The notes: generated by a model from the letters alone, not told the origin. A DNA stretch of 64,000 nucleotides from Neocallimastix lanati (nom. inval.) (GCA_016946835.1 JACVTC010000110.1:468501-532500), one strand, 5' to 3'. Numbered from the stretch's first letter, positions 34,970 through 48,562 are shown. Numbers and translations are program-made.

Positions 34970-36788
34970 TATATTTTTGATTTTCTAGATATGTATAACC
35001 AGATCTATAAGCTGGGTTATTCCAGCTGGAGGTTCATACTCTATTCCTCAGTTTCCTCTTTATCTTTCATTTGTAGAATTCCTGGTGAGTTTACATATGG
35101 TAGTCCTTGCCCTTCACTAGTGATCTTATATACTACTAGTTATTGATCTAGGACATCTACCTTTCGGTATATCAGATGCCTATCCATAAATCTTGAATCT
35201 AATATGATGGTTTGCGACATACTATCATCTAGACTACATCTCGTTGCAAAATCATACCATATGACTTTATTGGTATGCTTGTCGACCAGCCTAACCTTAA
35301 TCTTAGAGTATTCCTTTATTTGAGGTATCATCACTTTACTAGTGGCAATAGTAAATGTCAGAAGACGATCCTAAATCTTAAATCCCATTTCCTCGGCCAA
35401 TTACGGATGGATTATGTTGATTTGTGAACCCGTATCATATAGTACGTTAAAGTTTTTGGAGCTCCTTTCTGATAAGAAGGTTGCTTATCTTATCGTCTGG
35501 TACTCAGGCCCATCTTAGTTAAGTAATCTTTGATATCAGGTTATTGCTACTCGTGCTGGAGTCTTTAGAGTAGTTTGGTTTAGCGTTGGTCTCGCACCGA
35601 AATCTTTCCCATCAGTATGGTTATTATTATCTCTTTTGATTGTATCTTTTTTTGTGGATATAAGTGCCTATTCAAATCTCTCCTAGCTAGATCCTTTCTA
35701 TCACCTCCACGATTGTCATTGTTCCTCCTTCTTTTATTTTCTATATTCTTGGAGGTTCTTCTTGAATCCATCATTCCTATTGAAGCCATGCTTGCTATCT
35801 CTCGCTCAAGGTTATATTCGTATTATCACAAGAAGTCTTCTTTATAATCAACTGAGAAGGTATCACACCTTATTAAGCATTCAATATATTCATCTAATGT
35901 TTTTTCTCAGTAGGTGAATTATTAAATGTTTCCCGAACTCCCGAACTAAGGGTCTTACTTGATACATTAGCAGCAATCTCTTTGTTTCCTCGGTGAGCTG
36001 CAGAATCCTGCTTAATCTATGAACACATTGAGGTATTCGTAAGGCTTTCCCCATTCATGCCTAAGCTTTAACATCGTAGTCTTTACTTCCTCGAGAGTTC
36101 TCTCACTCTTAAACATTTGCTACAATCTGTCCATTAATCTCTGTGATTGGGGGTCATCACGTATTGATTTTGCTGGAATTTCTTTCCTTTTCTTGGTATT
36201 CATACATATAAGTTTCTTTTTATGGATCTTACTACCCACGGCTGCTTTTTTTTACATTTACTTGCAGCTACTTGCTGTTGTATGCATTATTCAATCTTTC
36301 GACGCTCAGCCATACTAGTCTGACTGCTAATCTCCTCCTCTTCCACCCTTCTCTCAACTTCACCAATCCTTTTTTCCACACCTAGAATGAGGTTGATAAG
36401 CTCAGCCTCAATTTTTGAAAACCTGCTTTCACTTTGATTTTGTATAGCCTCTAACTTTGATGCCATCTGTTACTGACTACTAAGCAATATATTTTTAAAC
36501 TCTTCCATATGCTTATTTATAAAGGCAGTTAAATTTGTAACACCACCATTATTGTTATTAGTTGAACTCTCACCATGAATAGATTCATGCTTACTAGTCA
36601 CAGGAACTACAGCTGGTTTAATTTTTATTGTTTTCTTACTTCCTGTATTCTGTCGTCTTGCTGTTGGTACTTCTGCCGGTGTAGGGCTACTATTGGCAAC
36701 TATACTCCCTACTGAGCTTTTTAATAAACCACTCCTTGCTGTTTTTCTGGTAGAGTCTTAGTTTTTCATACCTTTATCTGTTTTGCCA
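34970..36788 (-). pseudogene. LTR-retroelement gag-protease remnant (minus strand)
   Basis: A less AT-rich block read on the minus strand from an ATG at 36788. Gag has a Ser/Thr/Pro-rich start, a coiled-coil-like Glu/Arg stretch (RIGEVERRVEEEE near 36335), and a basic segment near 35590-35790. This is followed by an aspartic protease, LYDTGSQINIIHP near 35430, continuing as IKVRLVDKHTNKVIWYDF (about 35270-35320). RT and integrase are not present. It does not resemble the gag of the other gypsy elements here, so it is a separate family. Many breaks; old. Confidence 0.65.
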
Positions 36789-38140
36789 TTTAATTAAAAT
36801 ATTAATTTATCTACATATTAATTATTTATCTATTTAATTAATTAATTAATATTTTTTAATATATAATTAATAATATTATTATATTTATCTATAAGAAAAT
36901 ATTTTTTTCTAAATATAATATAAAATATTTTAAATAATTTTTTATAAATATTTTTGATTCAATCCTTGAGTCCTTATATATAAATTTATATAAAAAATGT
37001 CCATCAAAATAGTAAAGTGAAAATTTTTTTGGAATATGTAAAATTTTTAATTTAAATTTCGGATATACTAAATTTTCAAAAAATTGAATTTTTAAATCAT
37101 TGATTAAAATTTAAAGTCAAAAAAAAATTTTTTTTTTATTTGAATTTATTTATGGCTTGACCAGTACTTAATGTGACGCAAATTTTAATAATAAAATGAA
37201 TTTAATTAAATATAAAAATTAATAATAAAATATAATAAAATAAATATACATTTAATGTACAAAATTAAACAAAAAATTTTATATTATTAGCTAGGAATTG
37301 CTACGTAATGTATCTCTAAACAATTAGCAAGGAATTGCTAATTGCTTAAAAATACATTTCATAACTATGAATTTATCATTGGATAACAATAATTTGATCA
37401 TGTATCTGTTACAGATCGTGTTGTGTAAAAAATTATAATATTTCATAGTTCATATTAAATTATCTAGTTACTATATATTGCATTCATTGAATTAATACTA
37501 TATAATTTATTTAATTTATTATTATATATTCATTTAATATAATTTTATGAATTTATTTAATAACTATTATTATATCCATTTATTATAATAGTAATTTATT
37601 TATTATTCACTTAATTTTGACATTCCATTAATATTAACTTCAAATTAATTTTATTTTAGTAATTTTTGTAAAAGACTGACTTTATCATTATGAATTCATT
37701 ATTATTTAACTTTGAACAAATAACAATTAAGCAAACCATTTCTAATTATTTTTTTTATTTTTTTTAGATTATTTTATTCTATTTATTTCTATTGCATTTA
37801 AAATCTAGAAAATCGATATTTTAAGATTTTTCCGGATTCCACAAATCGGTTTTACTTAATATATTTGACGACTGATATGTATAGATTATTGGTTGAATTC
37901 TTGTTTAGGTTTTCTTCTAATCTTTTCCTAAGCAATTGATTTGTTAAGATTAGAAACAAATCTATTAAAATTTAAAAGTATTAATAGAAACTCTTGAGTT
38001 CTATTTGAGAAATCAAGAGTTATTATAATAACAAAGCTGTAATAATAATTCAAAGTATATTATAAAGCATTTTATTATTCCTTCTTTATTATTTTTTTGT
38101 ATTTTCTCTTTAAAATAACAAATAAATTGCCTTTTTTTTC
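36789..38140. other. AT-rich DNA, probably LTR/leader debris
   Basis: No gene. A TAGCTAGGAATTGCTACGTA / TTAGCAAGGAATTGCTAATT pair lies at about 37288-37347. An LTR-like stretch at 37790-38050 contains GATTTTTCCGGATTCC and the inverted counterparts of words found at about 970-1160. It may be the leader or LTR of the gag remnant on its left or of the gypsy remnant on its right. Confidence 0.4.
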
Positions 38141-38149
38141 AAATTATCC

Positions 38150-40100
38150 ACCAGAAAGATTGGATCTTTCAAAGTGATAGGAGTTGACGAAGCAAAGAAA
38201 AACTACAAACTAGACATTAGCCACTTTCCATTTTCTAATATGTATCCAGTATTCCGTGTTAGTGCTTTAGAACCATTTTATATACTACCAAAGAATTCAG
38301 TACCAGCTCCAATAAGAAATAAAACTATTATTCACATTCTAATACTTTGCTACTAACCAAGAATGAATAAGAGCTGACATATTTGATGATAATCCTCATT
38401 ATGCAGAATTGTTGGAAGAATATCAAGATTTTAGCTATAACCAATTCATCAAAAAATAACAAAAAAGAAGAAAAGGATAGAATTTTAACAAAAAAATTCT
38501 ATATCAAAATTCCATGGACCCGTGACAAACAAAGAAAAAGAAAGAAGAAAAAAAAGAAAATCTTTGTTCATATTGTGGTTCATCTGATCACTCTCTCAAC
38601 AATTGACCAATAAAAAATAAAAACAAGCTGTCTTCAAGTACTTCTCACATAACCAATCCCAAACCCAAGACTTCACCAAGACCAAGAGTTTCAGATCAAC
38701 CGAATTTAAAGCTCCCAATCTTTGAATTCACATTAAATGTTCTCAAATCCTCTATAAATACAAAAATATTACTCAATTCAATCTAATGGATTGTATACCT
38801 TTCAAAAGAAAATAATATTCCATTTTCTTCAGATACTGATCATCCTAAAGTAGGTGGAATTGGAGGTCATCAACAAATTCTCAGAAAAAATTTACCAATA
38901 CCTATAATTTATAACAATCAAACTTGCAAAGTTCTATGTCATCGATTTACCATCTTACTACGGTATACTCGGTGCTTATTGGCTTTTCAGTCACAGTCCA
39001 ACCATTAACTTTTCATCTAAAGCAATTCACTTTAAATCCAATCGTTGTATAAATAACTGTCTTGGTATTTCCGAACTCCTTCACAATTTTTGTCAACCCA
39101 ATCGAAGTCGTTGAATCACAAAATAAAAGTGCTTCTGATTAAAAGAAATCAATTGTAACAAAAGATAAAATTAATAAATACCTTCCGGTCGAGTTAAGAC
39201 CATTTAAAGACGTATTCAGCAAAATGTCTGCAAATATTTTACCTCCTCATGGTTCTTATGATTGAGAGATCAATCTCAAAACAGGCTCTAGCTTGTACTA
39301 TGAACCAATATACCCATTGACCAAAAAAGAATTAACCGCATTCAAGAAATACATCAATGAAATGTAGGCTAAAGGTTTCATTAGAAAATCAAAATCTCCA
39401 GCCAGTGCCCTAATTTTCTTTGAACTCAAGAAGAATGGAGAACTTCGATTAATTGTTGATTATTATAGATTTAACGAAACTACTTTTCTCGATTCATTCA
39501 CAATACTATTAATCAATTATATGCTTGAATGTCTATGTAAAGGTAAAATCTTCTCTAAAATTGATCTACGTCAAGCTTTCAACCTTATTAGAATCAAAAA
39601 AAGGTGATGAATAGAAAACCGCTTTTACTTGTGTTTATGGACATTTCGAATATTTAGTAATATCCTTTAGACTCAAAAATGCTCCTTCCGTCTTCCAATA
39701 CCTCATTAATGATGTTTTTGAAGATATCATTGGTGTATTCGTTTTCAACTACATAGATGACATTATCATTTTTTCTTCTGACTTGGAAATACATTACAAA
39801 TATCTTGCTGAAGTTCTCACTAGATTAAGAAACGCCTAATTGTACATTAAACTTGAAAAAATGCGATTTTGGGAACCCTTTCTAGATTTTCTTGAGCAAA
39901 GAATATATGGATTCTGCTAAAGTTTCCTCAATTTTAGAATAGCCTGCTCTTACAAATATCATATAACTTCAATCATTTTTAGGTACTGATATTATCGCTG
40001 TTTCATTTCAGGATTCCCTTCTTCTGACATTAACGAATGCAAAGATAGTGACATCTACCATAATATTTGCGAATACTTGAATAATAAAAATCTTCCTATT
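38150..40100 (+). pseudogene. Old Ty3/gypsy remnants, chromovirus family, rearranged
   Basis: First comes a pol C-terminal piece (FKVIGVDEAKKNYKLDIS...FRVSALEPFY, 38170-38305). It corresponds to the [17 protein letters not shown]...VSELEPYY part of the chromovirus at 14391. Then, out of normal order, come a CCHC knuckle CSYCGSSDHSLNNC near 38565 and the protease region (PRPRVSDQPNLKLPIFEF near 38690). RT follows (about 39400-39800, with FSKIDLRQAF and [10 protein letters not shown]) and its connection. The close match of CSYCGSSDHS to CMYCGSSEHS shows the same family as 14391-18442. Very many breaks; much older. Confidence 0.75.
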
Positions 40101-41070
40101 CCTTATCTTAAGATTGATAAATTCAAATTATCACTTAGTAATAGTTAAAATAAGATTGATTTCTCTAAGGTAAAATTATGAAAAATATAAATAAATATTT
40201 TGAAAAAGTTAGATCACTTACTTGCGAACTAAATTATGAAGAAGAACCTTTGGCATTATTATTTTATATTTGCCTGAATCCAAATTACCAAGAAGATTTT
40301 CAGAAATTGGATTCCTTTCCAGAAACATTAGAAAATATTATTACAAAATGAATTCCAATTGAAAATACGATGAAAACTACCAATAAAATTAGGGAAACTG
40401 CCAATCATATTAGGAATAAAAAATACAAGAAGAATCATAATTATAATAACAATAATTATAAGAATAAAAATAGATACCATAATAATTATAGAAATAATTA
40501 TCAATCCAGAAATAATAGTTATAATATTAGAAGTAATAATATTCATAATGAAAGCTCAGTCAAAGCTCAGAAAAATCAATTCAAAAAACTAGATAGTAAA
40601 CTTCATATGAAGTCTATAAAGTTTAATGCCAATCACAATAAAATTAATTATTATAATTTTCCTACATTTGACTCCAATACACCAAAGACAATTACCAAAT
40701 TCATATTTTAATTTTAAAATATATAATCCAGTAAAGAAAATAATATAAAAATAAATAATTTCAATTATAAAAAATATTATTTGTAATTCAATATTAGATA
40801 CTAGATCAATTTGTAATTTCATTTCAAATAATTTTGTACAAAATTTCAATTTATATATACAAAAAATACAAAAAAATTCAATTATAGTTAAAAGGAATAA
40901 GTGGTACAAAAATAATTAATAAGTTTATTGAATTAGTTTTTCAATTTTATATAAAAATTCAACACAAATTTTATTTATTTTCTTTTAAAGAAAAAAATTT
41001 TGATAATTGATGATATTCCAATTGAAATTATAATTGGAAATCCATTCATAAGAAAATATGAATTACATTA

Positions 41071-41079
41071 TCACTACAC
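41071..41079. repeat. 9-bp target duplication of the MITE (left)
   Basis: TCACTACAC occurs here and again at 41414-41422, on both sides of the MITE, with no mismatch. Nine bases is the Mutator-type length. Confidence 0.85.
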
Positions 41080-41413
41080 GGGTGTGGGGCATTTCGCCAG
41101 ATTGCATTTCGCCAATTTTTTTGAAAGCATGTGGCGTATTAAAAAAATGTGGCATTTCGCCAAATTGAAAATTATTAAATAAATAAATAAATCAATAAAT
41201 AAAATTAAATATTATTAATATCGCATAAAAATAATTTTAAAAAAAATATTTTGAATTAAAATTTATTTATTTATTCATTTATTTATATCAATACTCTACT
41301 TGTCGAAATGCAACCTGGCGAAAAGCAACTTGGGGAAATGCAACATTTTAATACTACGCCACTTGTCGAAATACAACCTGGCAAAATGCAATTTGGGGGA
41401 ATGCAACTCTCCC
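41080..41413. mobile_element. Mutator-type MITE, copy 1 (334 bp)
   Basis: Ends are inverted: GGGTGTGGGGCATTTCGCC at the left and GGGAGAGTTGCATTCCCCC on the minus strand at the right. Inside each end are modules of GCATTTCGCCA(A/G)ATT and an inner box ATGTGGCGTATTA / AGTGGCGTAGTATTA. The centre is non-coding AT. Two short open frames crossing it only reflect the module repeats. The perfect 9-bp duplication and the shared terminal words tie it to the MULE-A family. Confidence 0.85.
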
Positions 41414-41938
41414 TCACTACACCTATAATTTTTTCTACAAGAATTATAAATATTATAAATTTTTGAAATTAAATTTTCAAAAATTTTTTTCAAGCCTTAA
41501 AAAATACAAAAACTTTAAAAACTTTAAAATCAAAAATAAAAATCATAATGTTTTAAGCTATTCTTCAATAAATAATTACACTTGAAATAATAAAAATATT
41601 GATTCAAAAAATTTATTTCATTATCCAAATTCATATGAAAATAACTCAAATTTCAATATTAATTTGCTCCTATATTATGTAAAAAATCATACAAAATCAT
41701 TTTCAAAATCAAGAAAAATTCAAAAAACTTGATAATTTTACTAATAATTCATTTTATGTTACACATAAAGATCAAAAATTTAAAACTTTAAATAATATTA
41801 AATTTAATTATAAATTGAATATTTTATTTATTTTATCTCATAATGAGTATTTTGATGAAGGAGATGATGAAAATGAAGTAGAAAAAAGATAAATTAGAAG
41901 ATATTCCTTCGGAGTATTGAGATATTTATATTGTTTTC

Positions 41939-41986
<48 letters not shown>

Positions 41987-42429
41987 GAACTAATAAATTA
42001 CCACCCTCTCGTCCAGTTGACTATAAAATATTTTACTTAATTATATTTACGTTCAGCTTATAATTTAATAAGAATAAGACCAGGAGACGAAAACAAAAAC
42101 TGCATTTAGGACTAAATATGGTCACTTTGAATAATTAGTCTTATCTTTGGGTTTATATAATGCTCCTGTTACGTTTCAATTATATATAAATATGGTACTA
42201 AATCCTTAATAGAAAATTCTGTTATTGTATATTTAGATGGTATTTAAATATATTAGAAGAACATTACCAACAAGTACATCAAGTATTAGAGAAATTATTA
42301 GAAAATAATTTATACAACGAACATAAAAAGTGTGAGTTTGATAAAAAAAAAAATAAGTCAAATTTTTAGGAAATGTTTTAGCTGGTAAAGGTATATTACT
42401 CAAATAATTAAATAATCAATAAGTAATAA

Positions 42430-43874
42430 TAACAATATAATTTAAGCGCTTTTAGACTCTATTTTCAAAAGATATAATAAAATAATCCATTTTATTCGAC
42501 TAATATATCACTTTTTATCAACATTTAAACACATTATCTTATTCAAAAAAAATTTTTTTCAAAATATAAAAAAAAAAAAAAACAATTATATAAATTTAAA
42601 AAATTAATATTCGATTTATTAATAAACAAGGTTTATAATAAAAATTTTCAAATTTTTAAATTTGAACATTTTTAATTCAATTGCATGCAAAAAAAAAAAA
42701 AAAAAATACTCATCAGGCCATATCATTTATTCATTTTGTTTATGAAAACTTTATACAAGTATCTCTTATCAATATATTATTTATTTATCCAATAAAAAAA
42801 AGAAATCAGTAATAAAGTTTTTCACACCAAATAAGTAATTAATTTTTCAATGGTACCAACTCAATATAAAAAATTTTTTTAAATTAATTCTTGAAATTGA
42901 TCATACATGAATAGTCAAAATTCAATTTTATTATATAAAAATTATATCATTTTAATCTTTGGATGCACATTTTATAACAAAATTTTAATATCAAAATATT
43001 TATACAATTCTTACAAACCTCATTCAGCTGAATTTTCAATCTTCAATTCAAAAATTTTTAATTTTTCTAAAATGTATATATTGTAATATACACTAATATA
43101 TTATGAATATCATGGATCAATATAAACTTTTCAATTATAGTTTTTCATAAAAAATTTTCTCAATATTAATATTTTTTAAATAATAATTCACAAAATCAAC
43201 ACTTCGTTATTCAATTTTCTCATAAATTATATCATTTAATTTCTTAATATTGTTATATTATTTTCAATTCATATTTAAATTACCTGGAATCAGATTTTTC
43301 TGGGGAAGCGTTGTCAAATAAGGGAATTACAATTTATTTTTAAAACACCAGAAATTACTTTTCAAAATAATATTTCGGTATAACTTTCGTAATCATATAT
43401 TAATTATTTCTAAGCATCATGCTGAGCATGGTAAAAGGATAATTAATAAAATATTTAATTATAAACTATACTATAATTATTAATTAAAATTAGTCTCTAC
43501 TTTAAATTTAAAAATTAAAAAATCTTCCTTATATCTTCCCAATATAAAGAGTTATAGTGATTCTGAATACATTTTCTGAAAGTACTCGGAATAAGCTATG
43601 CAATGTATTAAAATCATGCTCCTAATTTTAATATTAAAGGAATAATTATCATTTGAAAATGAACACTGATTTCTATTAAATAATGGATTCAATTAATTAA
43701 TAACTTTTATGAGTCAAAATTTAATAATTGAATTTATATTAATAACAGTTACAATTCCTGAATAATAAATTTATTATATTTTTTTTTAATTAAAAATTTA
43801 ATTTTAAATTTATTTATATATTATAGTTTTATTTATTTACTTCTTATTTATTTAGTTATTTATTAAAATCGTAT

Positions 43875-43941
<67 letters not shown>

Positions 43942-44102
43942 TTTTATGTTCAACTTTCCTAAATATAATTTTTTGAAAAACTTCACACGAGTTATAAACA
44001 ATTTTAAAAATATATCACAACGAAATAATTTAAAAATTTATATATAATAATATAAATATATATTCCCATAAATTTATAAATTACATATATATTGATCGTT
44101 AA

Positions 44103-44133
<31 letters not shown>

Positions 44134-45015
44134 AAAGAATAAAAAAATATTATACGATTTATGTATATATATAATCAATTCTTTTTTTTTTTTTTTTTTT
44201 ATTATAATACTTCTTACATATATATATTCTTTTTTTTTCATTATACTTCTTATATTTATATACAACTTTTTTAAAATTATTAATGGAAATATATATAAAA
44301 TAAGAATTAATGCTGTTTGGTATAAAACTGCACCTAAATGCAGCTTGGTTTTTGATGTTGATTTTATACTAATTTTATGCTAGAACTATACTTCAATATA
44401 AATCACGTGATTTCAATATTATGATAATTAATTCTTTAGAGATTATCATTACATATAATATGATTAATAAAGATCAACACGAATGGCAATATATATATAG
44501 ATAATATATTGTAATTTTACTTATAAATACTACATATAATAAGAAATATATTTATATACAAATATTTAAAATTATAGTTCTAGTTTAATAAAAAAAAAAA
44601 AAAAAGGTGTAAAACTGCAATAAATGATTAATGATATAAAAATAATATAAATGAAAAATCTTTATATTTATCATATTATTTTATTTACTTATTGTTACAT
44701 TTATATATTACTATTTATATATTAAATATTTATATAAAAAATAGGAAATATATTCAATAAATATGAAGATTAGATATAAAAGATAAATACAAGTTAAAAA
44801 ATATATATGTTATTATAAGTTGCTATAACAACATTTCTAATAACCAAAAAAAGAATAAAAAATAGATATAGATATAAATATTAAAATATATTTAATAATT
44901 ACTATATAAGACTGTTTTTTTTTTTTTTTTCTTAGAGGAAATACTGTATTTAAATTCTTTCAATTAATTCTATTTCAAAGATGATTTATTAATAATACTT
45001 TCCAAAACTTTCTAG

Positions 45016-45049
<34 letters not shown>

Positions 45050-45804
45050 ATTTTCATATTTTATGAAGCTTATGAAATACCTTATTAATTTTATTGTCAT
45101 TATTCATAATGTTTTTTACACTATAATTTCTTATTAGACTAGTTTAATCATTTCCCAAAGTATCGATACCCAAAACGTTAAAAAAAGAAGAAATCTGATA
45201 CAAACTTGAATAATAGTTTTTTATAGAAATTATTAATAATGAATGAGAAGATTTAAAGGTCTCTTCGTCCTCAAAATTCCAACATATTTATTTTTTTTAT
45301 ATTAATATAGAAATTCATATATTTTCCTCATATATTATAATTACTTTTCTGAGTTTTAAAATAAAATAAAATAATAATATTAATAATAATAAAAAAAATA
45401 AAAAGAGCATATGTCAGATTTCTATTAGTATTATTAATATTAATTTTTTATAAAACATATTACGAAATATATTATACTATTTATTTGATAATCTATGAAG
45501 TCTAAATATAACAAATTTAATAAAACATAACCTTCTTAGGATAGCATTAATAATATTCAATTCAATACTATATTAACAATTATATTTTATATTTAATCTT
45601 TTATATAAAATATGAATTTTTTAAATATTAAGAAGAAATATTTTTATTAATGGGAACTATTTTTAAAAACTATTCTTTATCAATTGTTAATTTTTTTATA
45701 AATAAAAAATACATACATTAATAAATGGGTGAATTAAAAAATAATAAAGTATATTAATATATATTTAAATAATTTATTAAATATATATATATATTTATTA
45801 TGTT
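42430..45804. repeat. Gene-poor AT-rich DNA with simple repeats
   Basis: I recognise no gene. Landmarks are a (TTTA)n run at about 43871-43952 and poly-A/poly-T pairs near 44104-44136, 44184-44200 and 45019-45048. A small hairpin in a slightly richer patch (CTGCACCTAAATGCAG) lies near 44328-44343. Short frames coding poly-Phe/Lys are repeat artefacts. Confidence 0.6.
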
Positions 45805-46076
45805 AATAAATAAAGACATAATAAATAATAATATTAAGAATAAATAAAGTCATAATAAATAATAATATTAAGAATAAATAAAGTCATAATAAATAATAAT
45901 ATTAAGAATAAATAAAGTCATAATAAATAATAATATTAAGAATAAATAAAATCATAATAAATAATAATATTAAGAATAAATAAAGTCATAATAATAATAA
46001 GAATAAGAATAAATAAAGTCATAATAATTAATAATATTAAGAATAAATAAAGTCATAATAATAATAATATTAAGAA
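45805..46076. repeat. ~34-bp tandem repeat (7-8 copies)
   Basis: Units of AATAAATAAAGTCATAATAA plus ATAATAATATTAAG follow each other with minor changes. Shorter units occur at the right end. Confidence 0.85.
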
Positions 46077-47553
46077 AACTTTAAAAAACAAAAATAATTT
46101 ATTATATTTATAATTTCATTGGTTAAATATAAAATGAATAAAAGACATAACTTTAAATACTTTTATAACACTTTTAAATGAATATATTTTAATTTTAGGC
46201 TAAATATATGGGAAAGGTCTCTTTCACAATTTCTTAAGACAAAATCCATAAAACTGATAGTAGTTTATATGTTGATTTTTTTTTAAAAAAAAAAAATAAT
46301 AAATATAAAATATAAAAAGAAAATATGATCTTTTTAACAATCAATAATAGCAATTAAATATTATTTTATATACGCTTTTTCTTCATCAATATCAATCTAA
46401 TATTATAGGATCAATAATATGACAATTTCTACAAAAAAATTAAAAATTTTATTAAAATATTTAAAAAAAGAAAAAAAAGTATGTATAAATATATCGTTTA
46501 ATTTTATTATATATATATATAATATTCTTTTTATAATATAAAATAAAAAGCAAAAGTGAAAATAAAAAAATAATATGAAAAATAGAAAAACAGCAGATGC
46601 AGAAATTGAAATTAAAAATAAAATAATACTGTAAGTAAAAAATAAAATATATAAGAAAAAATAAAACTGTTAAGTTAAAACAAAAATAAAACTGTAAGTA
46701 AAAATAAAAATATAAAAAAAAATAAAAGTATAAAAAAAAAAAAAATAAAACTGCCAAGTAAAAACAAAAAAAACTATAAGTAAAAATAAAAATATAAGAA
46801 AAAATAAAACTGCTAACTAAAAACAAAAATAAAAATGTAAGTAAAAATAAAAATAAAAGAAAAAATAAAACTGCTAAGTAAAAACAAAAATAAAATTGTT
46901 AAATAAAAACAAAAAAAATGTTAAGTAAATATAAATATATATGAAAAAATAAAACTGTAAGTAAAATTAAGAAAAAAAAACAAATGTATGGTGAAAATCT
47001 AGTAAAAAATTAAAATAAAAATAAAGTACTGAAAAAAAAAATAAAAAAAAAATAAAAAAAAAAAAAAAAGATTGAAAGCACCAATAAAACTGAAAATAAA
47101 AACAAAATATTGAGAATAAAAATGAAATATTAAAAATAAAACTAAAAAGGAAGTAGAAATTGAAAATAAAAATGAAAATTATAATAAAACTGAAAATACG
47201 AATAAGAATATGACTGAAAAAATAAAAATAAAACTGAAGAAATAAATAAATTTTATAATATAGAAAACAAAAAACTAAATATAAAATTAAAAATATAAAT
47301 AATAATAATAAATAAAGCTAAATAAAAAAAACTGATAAGGTAAAACAAAAAAAAAATAATTTAAAAAAAAAAAAAAAAATTAAAAAATAACAATTAAAAG
47401 TATAAGTTAATAAATAAATAATAAACAACTTCTTGTTTAATATTTATAATACTAAAAAAAAATAAATAAAAAAATTTGTAAGTAAGCTTCATGTTTTATA
47501 TTTGTTTTAAAACATTCTTTAATTATACACCATTTCATACATATTTAATGACT
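46077..47553. repeat. A-rich degenerate repeat of AATAAAACTG(CT)AAGTAAAAAC type
   Basis: From about 46560 to 47230 the plus strand is a long run of variants of AAAATAAAACTGTAAGTAAAAA and related words, diverging into AAAATAAAAACTGA-type words after 47060. Its reverse strand gives a 121-codon frame rich in Phe/Tyr/Leu, which I regard as an artefact. The rest is AT-rich spacer. Confidence 0.6.
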
Positions 47554-47661
47554 TTGAATGATAAATCAATTACATAAAAATATGTAAATTATTATGAAAT
47601 GTTAAAAGTTTAACATTTCATAATAATTTACATATTTTTATGTAATTGATTTATCATTCAA
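47554..47661. repeat. Perfect 53-bp inverted repeat with 2-nt loop
   Basis: The arm 47554-47606 is the exact reverse complement of 47609-47661, with only AG between them. Such a perfect, almost loop-free palindrome is unstable in DNA, so it is probably young. If transcribed it would fold into a long hairpin RNA. No element ends or target duplication are recognisable. Confidence 0.9.
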
Positions 47662-48076
47662 TGTTCAAAATAATTTATTATAATAACATATATGTTAAAC
47701 ATTTTATATATAAATTATTTAATATATTTATATTTTATATATATGTAAATATGTAAATTTTTTAAAAAATAATAATATTAATATTAATATTAAATTTTAT
47801 CGATTTTCTAAATATAGTAATATTAATTTAAAAAAAAATGAAATTTTTAATTAATGTGTATTGTGTATTATCTTTTAATAATAAAAATATAATAAAAAAA
47901 AAAAAGGGAAAGCAAATAAACAAAAATATTTAAATATGAATTATCAATTTATTCATTAATAAGAAATAATTAATATATAATATCAATACAATGAACAATA
48001 TAAAATAATATATATGATTTACTGATTCAATTTAAAATAATAATAATAATAATAATAATAGTAATAAATATAAAAT

Positions 48077-48078
<2 letters not shown>
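47662..48078. other. AT-rich spacer
   Basis: I see only AT microsatellites, including an (AAT)n run near 48038-48060. No gene or element is recognised. Confidence 0.6.
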
Positions 48079-48117
<39 letters not shown>

Positions 48118-48340
48118 TTTCAATTATAATAATTGAACAAACCTTTTTTTTATTTCAATTATAATAATTGAACAAACCTTTTTTTTATTTCAATTAGATA
48201 ATTGAACAAACCTTTTTTTTAATGAAACTTAATTCATAAGAAATGTAAATATTAGTCAATTTCAATTAGATAATTGAACAAACCTTTTTTTTAATGAAAT
48301 TTAATTCATAAGAAATGTAAATATTAGTCACACCATATCA
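48079..48340. repeat. Poly-T tract and nested tandem repeats with a CAATTATAATAATTG dyad
   Basis: After a ~36-base T run come three copies of a ~33-bp unit TTTCAATTATAATAATTGAA plus CAAACCTTTTTTTT. The last one is expanded into two ~80-bp units that also hold AATTCATAAGAAATGTAAAT and ATTAGTCA. Nearly exact between copies, so recent. Confidence 0.8.
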
Positions 48341-48390
48341 CATCAAAATTTAACTATTATAAAATAATAATTATAATAAAAAATAATAAA

Positions 48391-48421
<31 letters not shown>

Positions 48422-48562
48422 GACTTTATAAAAAAAAGTTATAATCTTTATTTTATTTAATAATAATAAATCTATGAAATTATCAATAATACTATTATAT
48501 GAAATTATCAAACTATATATATCTGCTCATATCTGGGGAAATATAATTAATTTTCCTTTATG

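Larger units (their letters stand above)
40180..42420 (+). pseudogene. Old gypsy-type gag-protease-RT remnant, split by a MITE
   Basis: A gag C-terminal piece (YEEEPLALLFYICLNPNYQED near 40240) is followed by an Asn/Lys-rich tail (40370-40711). A decayed protease segment spans about 40790-41070 (IEIIIGNPFIRKYEL). The MITE of 41080-41413 is inserted there. After it come an Asn/Lys-rich stretch, a poly-A run (about 41942-41985) and RT pieces (KYGHFE, LSLGLYNAPVTFQ, VIVYLDG, KCEFDKK; 42090-42350). Integrase is absent. Very many breaks, so an ancient copy older than the MITE. Confidence 0.6.

Noticed and set aside
41296-41493. Minus-strand frame with repeated HFARLHFDK-like peptides
   Set aside because: Produced by the 15-bp modules of the MITE end, whose length keeps a frame open by chance.
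46461-46826. Minus-strand frame of 121 codons rich in Phe, Tyr and Leu, like a membrane protein
   Set aside because: It lies on a degenerate A-rich tandem repeat; the hydrophobic look comes from T-rich codons, with no conserved motif.
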